From assembly GCA_037414955.1 (NCBI GenBank), contig JBBEWH010000180.1, positions 1 to 64,000 of the forward strand: DNA of 64,000 nt, in the 5' to 3' direction. Shown piece by piece: positions 9,320 to 16,576 of the stretch. Below the pieces are notes generated by a model. That model searched no databases. It saw nothing but the letters and a program-made list of their open reading frames with translations, and was not told the DNA's origin. The stretch comes from Phytohabitans sp037414955. Its GTDB lineage: Bacteria > Actinomycetota > Actinomycetes > Mycobacteriales > Micromonosporaceae. Each line of letters begins with the position of its first letter. Position 1 is the first letter of the stretch. Position numbers and translations under genes: made by a program.

Positions 9320-10287
9320 GAATCCTGGCGGTCACGAACCTGTGGCCGGAGAAGCCCGGGAGCTTCCGGGGCGTGTTCGTGGCCGAGCAGGTGGCGGGAT
9401 TGCGCCGGCTCGGCCACGACGTCGACGTCGAGGTGGTCGCCCAGGCGCGCGGCAAGCAGGACTACCTGCTCGCCGCGCCCCGGGTGGCCCGCCGCGCCCG
9501 CGCCGGCGGCTACGACCTGGTGCACGTCCACTATGGATTGACGGCGCTGTCGGCGCGGCTCGTCCCCCTACCCACCGTGCTGTCCTTGTACGGCAGCGAC
9601 GTCAACACCCCGTGGCAGGCCCGCATCACCCGGCTGACCGCCGGGCGGCCGGCCGCGCGGGTGTACCCGTCCCGGCGGCTCGTCGAGGCCGCCGGCGACC
9701 CGTCCGGCTTCGTCGTGCCCAACGGTGTCGACTTCGGACTGTTCCAACCCCTGTCGGCGGACGACCGGGCGGCGGCGCGTTCCGCCTTCGGCTTCGCCCC
9801 TTCCGACCGGGTCGTGCTGTTCGGCGCCGCTCCGGACAACCCGGTCAAGCAGTACGACCTCTTCACCGACGTGCTCGCCGGGCTACGCGCGTCCGGTGTG
9901 GCGGCTCGCGAGCTGCTCCTGCCCGGCCCGAACCAGACCCGGGCCGACGTGGTGCCCAAGTACGCCGCCGCCGATGTCCTGGTGGTGACCTCGCGGCAGG
10001 GGACCGAAAGCGGTCCGCTGGTGGTGAAGGAGGCCGCCGCGATGGGCCTGCCGGTGGTCAGCGTCGACGTGGGCGACGTGGCCGAGGTGCTCGCCGGCGT
10101 GACGCCGTCGCGCGTGGTCCCGTTCCCCGCCACGCGCGAGTCGCTGGTGACCGACCTGGTGACCGCGACCGCCGACGTGCTGGCGACCGGCGAGCGCAGC
10201 GACGGCCGCGCGAAGATCGCCCGCTACGACCACACCGAGGCCGTAGCCACCCTGGTCACCGTCTACGAATCCCTCCTAACCCCATGA
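9316..10287 (+). CDS. GT4-family glycosyltransferase, last gene of the operon
   Basis: 323 residues with the N-terminal strand RILAVTNLWPEKPGSFRG, the hinge sequence FVVPNGVDFGLFQP, and the C-terminal donor-binding stretch ESGPLVVKEAAAMGLPVVSVDVG with its conserved acidic residue. This is the standard GT4 layout. It is shorter than the first glycosyltransferase and not a close copy of it, so it probably adds a different sugar. The TGA stop at 10285-10287 lies inside the 56-bp palindrome that follows: the last codons run straight into CCATGATCA. Confidence 0.86.
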   Translation: MRILAVTNLWPEKPGSFRGVFVAEQVAGLRRLGHDVDVEVVAQARGKQDYLLAAPRVARRARAGGYDLVHVHYGLTALSARLVPLPTVLSLYGSDVNTPWQARITRLTAGRPAARVYPSRRLVEAAGDPSGFVVPNGVDFGLFQPLSADDRAAARSAFGFAPSDRVVLFGAAPDNPVKQYDLFTDVLAGLRASGVAARELLLPGPNQTRADVVPKYAAADVLVVTSRQGTESGPLVVKEAAAMGLPVVSVDVGDVAEVLAGVTPSRVVPFPATRESLVTDLVTATADVLATGERSDGRAKIARYDHTEAVATLVTVYESLLTP

Positions 10288-10338
10288 TCAGGGCGTCCTT
10301 CACGTCGTCATAACGACATGAAGGACGCCCTGATCATG
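10283..10338. repeat. 56-bp palindromic element, copy 1
   Basis: The arms are 20 bp each (10283-10302 and 10319-10338) and perfectly complementary, beginning CATGATCAGGGCGTCCTTCA. The 16-base centre has short self-complementary parts. It holds the stop codon of the upstream glycosyltransferase and could act as a terminator hairpin. Confidence 0.95.
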
Positions 10339-10356
10339 ACCAGCCCGCCGCGCTCC

Positions 10357-10386
10357 GCGCTGAGCGCGCGCCCGCGCGCTCAGCGC
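10357..10386 (+). terminator. GC-rich hairpin followed by TTT
   Basis: Two perfect 14-bp arms (10357-10370 and 10373-10386) with a 2-base gap, followed by TTTCCTC. It lies just after the 56-bp palindrome and probably terminates the polysaccharide operon. The T run is short. Confidence 0.5.
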
Positions 10387-10393
10387 TTTCCTC

Positions 10394-10456
10394 GCCGATC
10401 AAGGGCTTGGGCACCCACTTCGATCTCTATTCCGGGTGCGTATGCCCTTGATCGGC
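10394..10456. repeat. inverted repeat with GATCAAGGGC arms
   Basis: Arms of at least 13 bp (10394-10406 and 10444-10456) read GCCGATCAAGGGC and its complement. Between them a second short pair (GGGCACCC/GGGTGC) is visible. It sits between the convergent glycosyltransferase and FKBP genes and shares the GATCAA motif with the 56-bp palindromes. Confidence 0.7.
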
Positions 10457-10530
10457 GCGCAAGTCCTTGATCGACGCGCTATGCGCGGCCGACCGATCCG
10501 GCTGAGCGTTGCCGGACTTGCGATCTGTCC

Positions 10531-11214
10531 TTATTGGAGGGCGAGGACGTCGACCACGAAGCGGAGCGGGCCGGAGGGGGCGCCGTTGCCGGCGTTGTCG
10601 CCGTACGCCAGGTTGGCCGGGATGTCGAGCTGCACGCGGCTGCCGACCTTGACCCCGACGAGTCCCTGGTCCCAGCCCGGGATGACCTGGCCGCCGCCGA
10701 GCGGGAACGAGAACGGCTCCTGCCGGTTCCAGGAAGCGTCGAACTCCTGGCCGGTCTGATAGGACACACCGACGTAGTTGACCACGATGGTCTTGCCGGC
10801 GGCCGCGGCCTCGCCCTTGCCCTGGATGATCGGCGTGACGGTGAGCTTGGTCAGCTCGCCCTGCCCGGCGGTCACCTTCGGCTTCTCGCCCAACGCCGGG
10901 TCGGCGCCCTTGGGCACCGGCGGGAACTGTCCGGCGGCCTGCGCGGTCGGCGGCGCCGCGGTGGGCTCGCCGGTGGGCTCCCCGGTCGGCGCCACCGGCG
11001 TGGTGGTCAGCGCGGGCGAGGAGGCGCCGTCGGCGTCGTCGTCGCCCTGAAGCAGGAAGAAGCCCGCGAAGATCACGGCGAACACGGCGAGGCCGGCCAG
11101 CGCACCCGCGATGGCCTGGTTGCGGCGCTTGCGTTGGGCCGCCTGGGCGGCAGCGGCCTTGGCGGCCGCCCGCCGTTCGGTCTTCGTCGGACGCTGGTTC
11201 GTGGTCACCGCCAC
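10531..11214 (-). CDS. membrane-anchored FKBP-type peptidyl-prolyl isomerase
   Basis: 227 residues. A basic, alanine-rich N-terminus leads into one membrane helix (about residues 37-55, AGALAGLAVFAVIFAGFFLL), then a proline/threonine-rich linker, then an FKBP domain (about 115-227) with VNYVGVSYQTGQEFDASW, GGGQVIPGWDQGLVGVKVG and PANLAYGDNAGNGAP. It would speed proline cis-trans isomerisation on proteins outside the membrane. GTG at 11214 is the longest plausible start; GTG at 11208 is an alternative and neither has a strong ribosome site. Confidence 0.88.
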   Translation of the reverse strand: MAVTTNQRPTKTERRAAAKAAAAQAAQRKRRNQAIAGALAGLAVFAVIFAGFFLLQGDDDADGASSPALTTTPVAPTGEPTGEPTAAPPTAQAAGQFPPVPKGADPALGEKPKVTAGQGELTKLTVTPIIQGKGEAAAAGKTIVVNYVGVSYQTGQEFDASWNRQEPFSFPLGGGQVIPGWDQGLVGVKVGSRVQLDIPANLAYGDNAGNGAPSGPLRFVVDVLALQ

Positions 11215-11285
11215 ACCGTACCGGGTGCGCCTGTACGCCCGATAACCGCTCTCCCCGCCCTTTGTCCACGCGCGAAGCCAGACTC

Positions 11286-11410
11286 GATCGAGGACTTGTC
11301 GTCCCGATTCGGCGGCGATCGAGGGCCTGTCGTCGTGGTTCAGAGATCAAAGCACGAGGATAAGGCCTCGATCGACGGGGATGGACGACGGTAAGGCCTC
11401 GATCGGCGGA
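11286..11410. repeat. cluster of GATCGAGG/CCTCGATC repeats upstream of FKBP
   Basis: GATCGAGGNCNTGTCGTC occurs at 11286-11303 and 11317-11334. AAGGCCTCGATCG occurs as inverted partners at 11362-11374 and about 11393-11405. The four units form nested inverted repeats between the FKBP gene and the IclR gene. Function is not known; it may be regulatory or another palindromic repeat. Confidence 0.55.
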
Positions 11411-11428
11411 GTCCCGCGCCACCCGCAC

Positions 11429-11484
11429 CATGATCAGGGCGTCCCTCAGGTAGCTAGAACGACTACAGGGACGCCTTGATCATG
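11429..11484. repeat. 56-bp palindromic element, copy 2
   Basis: Starts CATGATCAGGGCGTCCCTCA and ends with the near-complement CAGGGACGCCTTGATCATG. It lies 12 bp beyond the stop codon of the minus-strand IclR gene. Confidence 0.93.
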
Positions 11485-11496
11485 GGGGAGGCCGGA

Positions 11497-12234
11497 TCAA
11501 AGGGAGTCGGTGCCGAGGTCGCGGGAGAGGGCCTCGGCGACCCGGCGCAGGGCGGCCGTCGCCCGCTCCTCGGCCTCGCCGGCGAGCGCCACGCTGGTGC
11601 CCATCACCGCGATGGCGGCCACGATCTGTCCATGTTCGAGCACGGGGGCGGCCAGCACCCGTACCCCCTGGTTGTCCGGGCTGTTGACGGCGACGCCGGT
11701 GCGGCGCACCTCCGCGACGACCCGGCGCAGCTCGGCGGAGGCCGCGAGCCGGCGGGCGACCGCTGGCGTCTCGGCCGGCGGGAGGTACGCGCAGAATATC
11801 CGCCCCTGCGCGGAGCGGGCGAGATCGAGTTGCGAGCCGGTGCGCATGCTCAGCCGTACGTCGCCGGTGGTGTTGTCGACGCAGCGCACGACGGTCGGGG
11901 TGTCACCGTTCCAGACGCTGAGCACGGCGGTCTGGTCGGTCTCGCTCAGCAGCCGCTCCAGGTGCGGCTCGGCGGCGGTGACGATCGGCAGCGCGGCCCG
12001 GGCGGCCGCCTCCAGCGCGAGGATGCGTGGCCCCAGCGTGTACGTGCCGGCGGACGGGTCGTAGCGCAGCAGGTTGGCGGCGCGCAGGGCCCGGGCGTAC
12101 CGGTGTGCGGTCGCCTTGCTCATCCGCAGCTGGGCGGTGATCTCGCTGAGCGTCAACCGCGGGCGGTCGACGCTGAACGCGCTGAGCATCGCCGCGGCGC
12201 GTTGAACAGTCTGGATAGTAGGGCCCTCCGGCAT
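11497..12234 (-). CDS. IclR-family transcriptional regulator
   Basis: 245 residues. The winged helix-turn-helix is at about residues 5-65 (TIQTVQRAAAMLSAF, LTLSEITAQLRMSKATAHRYARALRAANLLRY), followed by the IclR effector domain ending with VAAIAVMGTSVAL. ATG at 12234 is chosen because the protein then starts in line with its paralogue (IQTVQRAA) at 12433; the frame is open to an ATG at 12267. The two regulators share much of their length and point away from each other across about 200 bp. The effector is unknown. Confidence 0.85.
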   Translation of the reverse strand: MPEGPTIQTVQRAAAMLSAFSVDRPRLTLSEITAQLRMSKATAHRYARALRAANLLRYDPSAGTYTLGPRILALEAAARAALPIVTAAEPHLERLLSETDQTAVLSVWNGDTPTVVRCVDNTTGDVRLSMRTGSQLDLARSAQGRIFCAYLPPAETPAVARRLAASAELRRVVAEVRRTGVAVNSPDNQGVRVLAAPVLEHGQIVAAIAVMGTSVALAGEAEERATAALRRVAEALSRDLGTDSL

Positions 12235-12320
12235 GTGTCCGGAGCCTAGTGCGCGGAACCCCACCATGGCGTGTCGGAATGGTGACGCCCGGTACCGGTT
12301 GGCTCTCTATACGCGATAAT

Positions 12321-12408
12321 GTCTCGCATCGCGGTCGAGCGTGGACAGCGGAAGGGGCGTCGATCTCGTAGGCTTCGCATGAGGGTACGGGCGGCGTCTC
12401 GCATGGCG
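12321..12408. promoter_or_regulatory. candidate operator pair between two IclR genes
   Basis: The 13-bp sequence GTCTCGCATCGCG at 12321-12333 recurs with one change at 12396-12408 (GTCTCGCATGGCG), 75 bp apart, in the divergent intergenic region. IclR proteins often bind paired sites near their own genes. This is only a repeat-based guess. Confidence 0.35.
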
Positions 12409-12432
12409 TGACAGATGGGGAGGGCCTAGGAC

Positions 12433-13218
12433 TTGGAGGGGCGCCGAATCGCCGGAAGGGAGCCTGCGGCCGAGGGGCAGCCCACAGACGCGCCCGCGAT
12501 CCAGACGGTGCAGCGCGCCGCCACGATCCTGAGCGCCTTCACGGTGAGCCGGCCCCGGCTCAGCCTCGGCGAGCTGACCGCCAGCCTCGGCACCAGCAAG
12601 GCCACCGCACACCGCTACACGAAGGCGCTGCGCGAGAGCAACCTCCTGCGCTACGACGAGCGCGAGGCACTCTACTCGCTCGGCCCGCAGATCCTCACGC
12701 TGTCCGCCGCCGCCCGCGCCGGCATGCCGGTGATCGGCGCCGCCGGGCCGCACATGCAGCGCCTGGTCCGGGAGCTGGACGAGACCGTGGTGCTGAGCGT
12801 CTGGGACGGCGACACCGCGGTCGTGGTCCGGGTCGACGACAACACCGACCGGGTGATCCGGGTCAGCGTGCGCACCGGCTCCCGGCTGTCCCGCACGGCG
12901 TCCGCGCAGGGCCGGGTGTTCTGCGCCTTCCTCGGCGAGGAGGAGTGCCCCGGCCTCACGGCCGACCTGGCGGCCTCGCCGGAGCTGCGCGGCGACGTGG
13001 AGAAGATCCGCGTCGAGGGCATCTCCGCGCAGACCCCCGCGGTGAACGGGGTACGCAGCGTGGCCGCCCCGGTGTTCCGGGGCACCGCCATCATCGCCGC
13101 CATGGCCGTCGTCGGCACCACCAGCTCGGTGCCCGAGGGCGGCGGCTCGCCGCTGGCCGCGGCGCTGATGCGCACCGCCGCTCAGGTCACCGCCGATTTG
13201 ACCACCCCGCTCCCATGA
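12433..13218 (+). CDS. IclR-family transcriptional regulator, divergent paralogue
   Basis: 261 residues. The helix-turn-helix is at about residues 22-85 (AIQTVQRAATILSAF, LGTSKATAHRYTKALRESNLLRY) and the effector domain ends with IIAAMAVVGTTSSV. The TTG start at 12433 follows GGGGAGGGCC; the family-like part starts about 22 residues in. It resembles the regulator on the opposite strand almost from end to end, so the pair looks like a local duplication with inversion. Its TGA stop (13216-13218) lies within the next 56-bp palindrome. Confidence 0.84.
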   Translation: MEGRRIAGREPAAEGQPTDAPAIQTVQRAATILSAFTVSRPRLSLGELTASLGTSKATAHRYTKALRESNLLRYDEREALYSLGPQILTLSAAARAGMPVIGAAGPHMQRLVRELDETVVLSVWDGDTAVVVRVDDNTDRVIRVSVRTGSRLSRTASAQGRVFCAFLGEEECPGLTADLAASPELRGDVEKIRVEGISAQTPAVNGVRSVAAPVFRGTAIIAAMAVVGTTSSVPEGGGSPLAAALMRTAAQVTADLTTPLP

Positions 13219-13269
13219 TCAGGGCGTCCCTGTAGCCGTTCTAACAACTAAAGGGACGCCCCGATCATG
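13214..13269. repeat. 56-bp palindromic element, copy 3
   Basis: Starts CATGATCAGGGCGTCCCTGT and ends GGGACGCCCCGATCATG. It contains the stop codon of the IclR gene and abuts the ribosome site of the antitoxin gene that follows. Confidence 0.92.
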
Positions 13270-13284
13270 GGGGAGAGTGCCCCC

Positions 13285-13584
13285 ATGGGTGAACGAGTCG
13301 GGCGTACCATGCGGAACGTGGCGGAGAAGGTCACCCTGACCCTGAGCGCGGACACCCTGGCCCGAGCGCGGGCCGCGGCGCGGCACGCGGGCATGAGCCT
13401 GTCGGAGTGGATCGACCGGGCGGCCCGGCGGGCCGCCGTGCGCGACGCGTCCCGGCGACACGAGGAGTGGCTCGCCACGGACCCCGACGCGCGCGCCGAG
13501 CTGGAGGGGTTCGACCGGCTGGCCGACAGCCTCGACGGTGGCTGGCCCGACCCACCACCCAACGGCCTGGAGGACGCCGCGTGA
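13285..13584 (+). CDS. ribbon-helix-helix antitoxin of a MazEF-like pair
   Basis: 99 residues. KVTLTLSADTLARARAAARHAGMSLSEWIDRAARRAAV (roughly 12-50) matches the ribbon-helix-helix pattern of small antitoxins: a short strand followed by two helices. The acidic C-terminal part would bind the toxin. ATG at 13285 has GGGGGAGAG eight bases upstream; ATG at 13267 (inside the palindrome) and 13309 are alternatives. The stop overlaps the toxin start by 4 bp, the usual coupled arrangement. It is expected to repress its own operon. Confidence 0.75.
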   Translation: MGERVGRTMRNVAEKVTLTLSADTLARARAAARHAGMSLSEWIDRAARRAAVRDASRRHEEWLATDPDARAELEGFDRLADSLDGGWPDPPPNGLEDAA

Positions 13585-13895
13585 ACCGTGGCGAGGTGTG
13601 GACGATCGGCGACCGCGCCGACCTCCGCTACCGCGTGGTGGTGCTCTCCGGCGACGCGCACAACGAGCGACCCAGCGCCGCGCCCTACTGCGCCCCGGTG
13701 GTGCGGCAGCGCGGCAGCACCGACCTGCCGCCGTTCGCCGTGCCGCTGGCCGAGACCGACCCGGTCGCCGGCGTCGTGGTGGTGAACCGGATGCGCCGCC
13801 TGCCCGCCACGGCCGGGGCCGAGCGGATCGGCATGGTCACCGGCGCCAGCCTGGCCCGCCTCGACGAGGCCCTCCGCGACCTCTTCGAGCTCTAA
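13581..13895 (+). CDS. PemK/MazF-family toxin (endoribonuclease)
   Basis: 104 residues beginning VNRGEVWTIG, the conserved start of MazF-type ribonucleases, followed by YRVVVLSGDAHN and VVVVNRMRRLP, with a C-terminal helix LARLDEALRDLFEL. Family members cut mRNA at short sequences when not bound by the antitoxin. The GTG start overlaps the antitoxin stop. The gene ends 7 bp before a 56-bp palindrome. The cut site cannot be predicted. Confidence 0.78.
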   Translation: MNRGEVWTIGDRADLRYRVVVLSGDAHNERPSAAPYCAPVVRQRGSTDLPPFAVPLAETDPVAGVVVVNRMRRLPATAGAERIGMVTGASLARLDEALRDLFEL

Positions 13896-13901
13896 CCTTC
13901 C

Positions 13902-13957
13902 CATGATCAAGGCGTCCCTCAAGTAGCTCTAACGACTTGAGGGACGCCTTGATCATG
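13902..13957. repeat. 56-bp palindromic element, copy 4
   Basis: Starts CATGATCAAGGCGTCCCTCA. The arms extend to 23 bp (through AGT/ACT), the most symmetric copy. It sits between the convergent toxin and FadR-type genes and would form a hairpin at both 3' ends. Confidence 0.95.
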
Positions 13958-13969
13958 GGAAGGGCGGGG

Positions 13970-14698
13970 TCATGGGGAGGGGGTCAGGGAGGGGCGGGTG
14001 GTGCGGGAGATGCGCTCGCGGATCTCGGTGAAGTGCTCGGCCATCGCGGCGGTCAGCACGGCCTCGTCGCGCCCGCGCAGCGCGTCCAGGATCCGGCGGT
14101 GCGCGGCGGCCGCCGCCGCCGGCGTCTCGACGGTGCGCGGCAGCTCCGCGTTGACCTTGTCGAACACGCTCCAGAACACCCGCAGCAGGTCGCTGATCAG
14201 GTCGTTGCGCAGCGGCTCGTAGAGCGTCTTGTGGAACAGCCAGTCGGCCTCCGGGCTGGTGCGCCCCTCGGCCGCCTCCCGCTCCATCGTGGACACCGCC
14301 GCTTCGAGCGCGTCGAAGTCGGCGTCGTCGGCCAGCGCCAGCACCTCGCGGATCAGGCCGATCTCGAGTACCTCGCGGATCTGCACGAGGTCGCGGATGT
14401 CCCGCAGGTCGCCGTGCAGCGACAGGTGACTGTGGAAGGTCAGCCCGGCCTCGAGCGGCGAGAACGAGGGGGAGCCGACGAACGTGCCGAGCCCGTGGCG
14501 GATGTGCACGATGCCGAGCGCCTGGAGGGCCTTGATGGCCTCGCGCAGCGGGTGCCGGCTGACCGAGAGCTCGGCCATCAGCTCGGGCTCGGTGGGCAGC
14601 GGGGACCCGGGTGCCAGCCCGCGCCGGACGATCAAGTCCTTGATCGCCTCCTGGAGCGCGCGCTGGTTCTCGCCGGCTCCCCGCCGTGGCGTCGCCAC
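13970..14698 (-). CDS. GntR/FadR-subfamily transcriptional regulator
   Basis: 242 residues. The N-terminal winged helix-turn-helix (about 10-75) contains PLPTEPELMAELSVSRHPLREAIKALQALGIV, and the C-terminal all-helical FCD domain contains the metal-binding type histidines (WLFHKTLYEP, AAAHRRILDAL). Such proteins sense small acids or sugars. GTG at 14698 follows GGAGGG. A TAGGACGTCCG site lies 20 bp upstream and the same site lies in front of the sialidase gene, so it probably controls both itself and the sialidase; the ligand may be a sialic acid or a breakdown product. Confidence 0.85.
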   Translation of the reverse strand: MATPRRGAGENQRALQEAIKDLIVRRGLAPGSPLPTEPELMAELSVSRHPLREAIKALQALGIVHIRHGLGTFVGSPSFSPLEAGLTFHSHLSLHGDLRDIRDLVQIREVLEIGLIREVLALADDADFDALEAAVSTMEREAAEGRTSPEADWLFHKTLYEPLRNDLISDLLRVFWSVFDKVNAELPRTVETPAAAAAAHRRILDALRGRDEAVLTAAMAEHFTEIRERISRTTRPSLTPSP

Positions 14699-14717
14699 AT
14701 CACCCTCCGCATGCAGT

Positions 14718-14730
14718 CATAGGACGTCCG
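14718..14730. promoter_or_regulatory. putative FadR-type operator upstream of the regulator
   Basis: CATAGGACGTCCG contains the 8-bp palindrome GGACGTCC and lies 20 bp before the GTG of the regulator. The same 13 bases occur before the sialidase gene. Confidence 0.55.
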
Positions 14731-14744
14731 AGGTTACCACCCGG

Positions 14745-15932
14745 TCACTCTCGCAGATCCCGAACCGGAACACGCTTGAATGTAATCGTCTCGTACGGCC
14801 CGAAGTTGCCCGTCTCATACAGGATGCCCACCGTGGCGGCGTCCAGCTGCACCAGGTCGGAGTACGCCGCCGGCAGCCCGGACAGCGCGCGCGCCGCCCG
14901 CCAGGTCGCGCCCTGGTCGGTGCTCACCCGGATGGTCATCGCCGCCCGGGCGGCGGGGTCGGCCGGGCCGGCGAACAGCAGCGGGCCGGCAGGACCGGCG
15001 ACCTGGAGCAGGCTGCCCTGCACCACCGGGCCGGCCAGCGTCGCCTGCGGCCGGTAGGGCAGCTCCAGGGTGGCCCCGCCGTCCCGGCTGTACGCGTCCG
15101 CGCGGCTGCCGGGGCCGGTGCCGTTGTGGTCCCGGGTGTTCAGGTAGAGCCGTCCGTCGGGCAGCTCGGCGACCGTCGTCTCGTTCACGTTGACGTACCC
15201 GTTGGGGTTGTCGTCGAGCGCGCCGATCCGCCACGTCGCGCCGGCGTCGTCGCTGTAGAGGGTGTGACCGCCGTAGTACTTCGCCTCGGTGCCGAGGTCG
15301 GCGGAGCCGGCCGGCGGCGCGACGGAGTGGTTGGCGGGGATGACGAGCCGGTCCCGGTGCGGCCCGCGCGCCAACCGGATGCCGTGCACCGGGCCGGTGG
15401 CGTACCAGCGCCAGTCGGCCGCCTTGACGCCGGCCGTGATCTCCCGGGGCGCCGACCACGTCGTACCCTCGTCGTCGCTGTACTGGACGAAGACCCGGCG
15501 GCTCTGGTCGGCCGGCACCTCCCCGCGCATGATCGCCGCCTCGGTGGCGGTGCCGCCGTTGTACGTCGACAGCAGCACCACGCGGCCCTCGGCGGTCAGC
15601 ACCGGGGCCGGGTTGCCGGCGGTGTTCGGGCCGCTGTCGTGCACGACCTGGAGCGAACCCCACGTGCAGCCGCCGTCGGTGGAGCGCCGCAGGACCAGGT
15701 CGATGTCGCCGGCGTCACCGAGGCCGCCGCGCCGGCCCTCGGCGAAGGCGAGCAGCGCGCCGGACCGGGTGGTGACGATCGCGGGGATGCGGAAGCCGGC
15801 GTACCCGTCGGTGCCGGACGTGTAGGGGACGGACTGGTCGCAGCGCGGCCGGGCCGCGGGTTGGGCGGGGCCGGCGCAGCCGCCGACGACCAGAGCGGCG
15901 GCGCACGCGAGGGCGGGGACGAGGCGGGACAC
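14745..15932 (-). CDS. secreted sialidase lipoprotein (GH33-like)
   Basis: 395 residues. A lipoprotein signal (LVPALACAAALVVGGCAG) is followed by the sialidase FRIP motif (FRIPAIVTT) and five Asp-box repeats (STDGGCTW, SDDEGTTW, SDDAGATW, SRDGGATL, STDQGATW), the six-bladed propeller pattern. It should release terminal sialic acid or a related sugar outside the cell. GTG at 15932 has a perfect GGAGG four bases upstream; the frame is open to 16022 but the extension has no such support. An operator-like site 26 bp upstream is shared with the adjacent FadR-type gene. Confidence 0.9.
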   Translation of the reverse strand: MSRLVPALACAAALVVGGCAGPAQPAARPRCDQSVPYTSGTDGYAGFRIPAIVTTRSGALLAFAEGRRGGLGDAGDIDLVLRRSTDGGCTWGSLQVVHDSGPNTAGNPAPVLTAEGRVVLLSTYNGGTATEAAIMRGEVPADQSRRVFVQYSDDEGTTWSAPREITAGVKAADWRWYATGPVHGIRLARGPHRDRLVIPANHSVAPPAGSADLGTEAKYYGGHTLYSDDAGATWRIGALDDNPNGYVNVNETTVAELPDGRLYLNTRDHNGTGPGSRADAYSRDGGATLELPYRPQATLAGPVVQGSLLQVAGPAGPLLFAGPADPAARAAMTIRVSTDQGATWRAARALSGLPAAYSDLVQLDAATVGILYETGNFGPYETITFKRVPVRDLRE

Positions 15933-15957
15933 GGTACCTCCTGATCGGGTGATCAGA

Positions 15958-15970
15958 CATAGGACGTCCG
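15958..15970. promoter_or_regulatory. putative FadR-type operator upstream of the sialidase
   Basis: Identical to 14718-14730 (CATAGGACGTCCG) and placed 26 bp before the sialidase start, where a bound repressor would block transcription. Confidence 0.55.
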
Positions 15971-16097
15971 TTGTTGCGGAGACGTTAACGGCACCTGAGA
16001 ACCTGGTCAAGAACCTGATCAATCTCGCTGACGCGGGTACGGTGGCCGGATATGTCGGTTAGCGCCGAGCTGGCCGCGAATGTGGGAAGGATTCGGA

Positions 16098-16382
16098 ATG
16101 CTGACATTGACGGAGAACGCCGCACAAGTCATCCGCGACCTGACCGACCAGCCGGAGGTGCCCGAGGGTGCCGGCCTGCGGATCGCGACCGACCCGACGG
16201 CGGGCGCGCTGACGCTCAGTCTCGCCGCCGAACCGGCCGCCGGTGACCAGGTCGTGGACGAGGCGGGCGCGCGCCTGTTCCTGGAGTCCACGGCCGCCGA
16301 GATCCTCGACGACAAGGCGCTCGACGCCGCGGTCGACCCGAACGGCGCCGTGCAGTTCGCGGTGGCCGAACAACCCGGTTGA
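16098..16382 (+). CDS. small IscA/HesB-like protein lacking the cysteines
   Basis: 94 residues. MLTLTENAAQVIRDLT and the following GLRIATDPTAGALTLSLA resemble the start of A-type iron-sulfur carrier proteins. The three cysteines that bind the cluster in true IscA/HesB proteins are absent; there is no cysteine in the protein. It is therefore unlikely to carry a cluster in the known way. ATG at 16098 has GGAAGG eight bases upstream. A strong hairpin follows the gene, so it is probably a single-gene unit. Confidence 0.7.
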   Translation: MLTLTENAAQVIRDLTDQPEVPEGAGLRIATDPTAGALTLSLAAEPAAGDQVVDEAGARLFLESTAAEILDDKALDAAVDPNGAVQFAVAEQPG

Positions 16383-16400
16383 GCGAGCCGGAACGAGTAG

Positions 16401-16438
16401 GCGAGGAGGGCGCCCCCGACCGGGGGCGCCCTCCTCGC
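16401..16438 (+). terminator. 17-bp-arm GC hairpin after the IscA-like gene
   Basis: Perfect 17-bp arms (16401-16417 and 16422-16438) around a GACC loop. There is no T run, but the hairpin sits 18 bp past the stop codon. Confidence 0.6.
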
Positions 16439-16576
16439 GTGTGGCGCCGAATCCCCTTGGGGCGGTGTGGGCGGCCTCGGAATCAATCAAGAATGCCGAT
16501 ACGTGATAGATCGCCCACCACGCCCCGGGGCCGAGGGCACCCCCCGGCGGTGGTGGCTCTCCAAAGGAGACGGGCC

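Noticed and set aside
10283..10338. 56-bp palindrome as a plain intrinsic terminator only
   Set aside because: It has no T run, its length is fixed in nine copies, and one copy lies inside a gene. Termination may be a side effect but does not explain the family.
13937..14722. Frames starting MRDALIMG or MKDALIM at several palindromes
   Set aside because: These starts are the translated right arm of the 56-bp palindrome. The frames behind them are antisense to real genes or are better started downstream, as with the ABC exporter at 54739.
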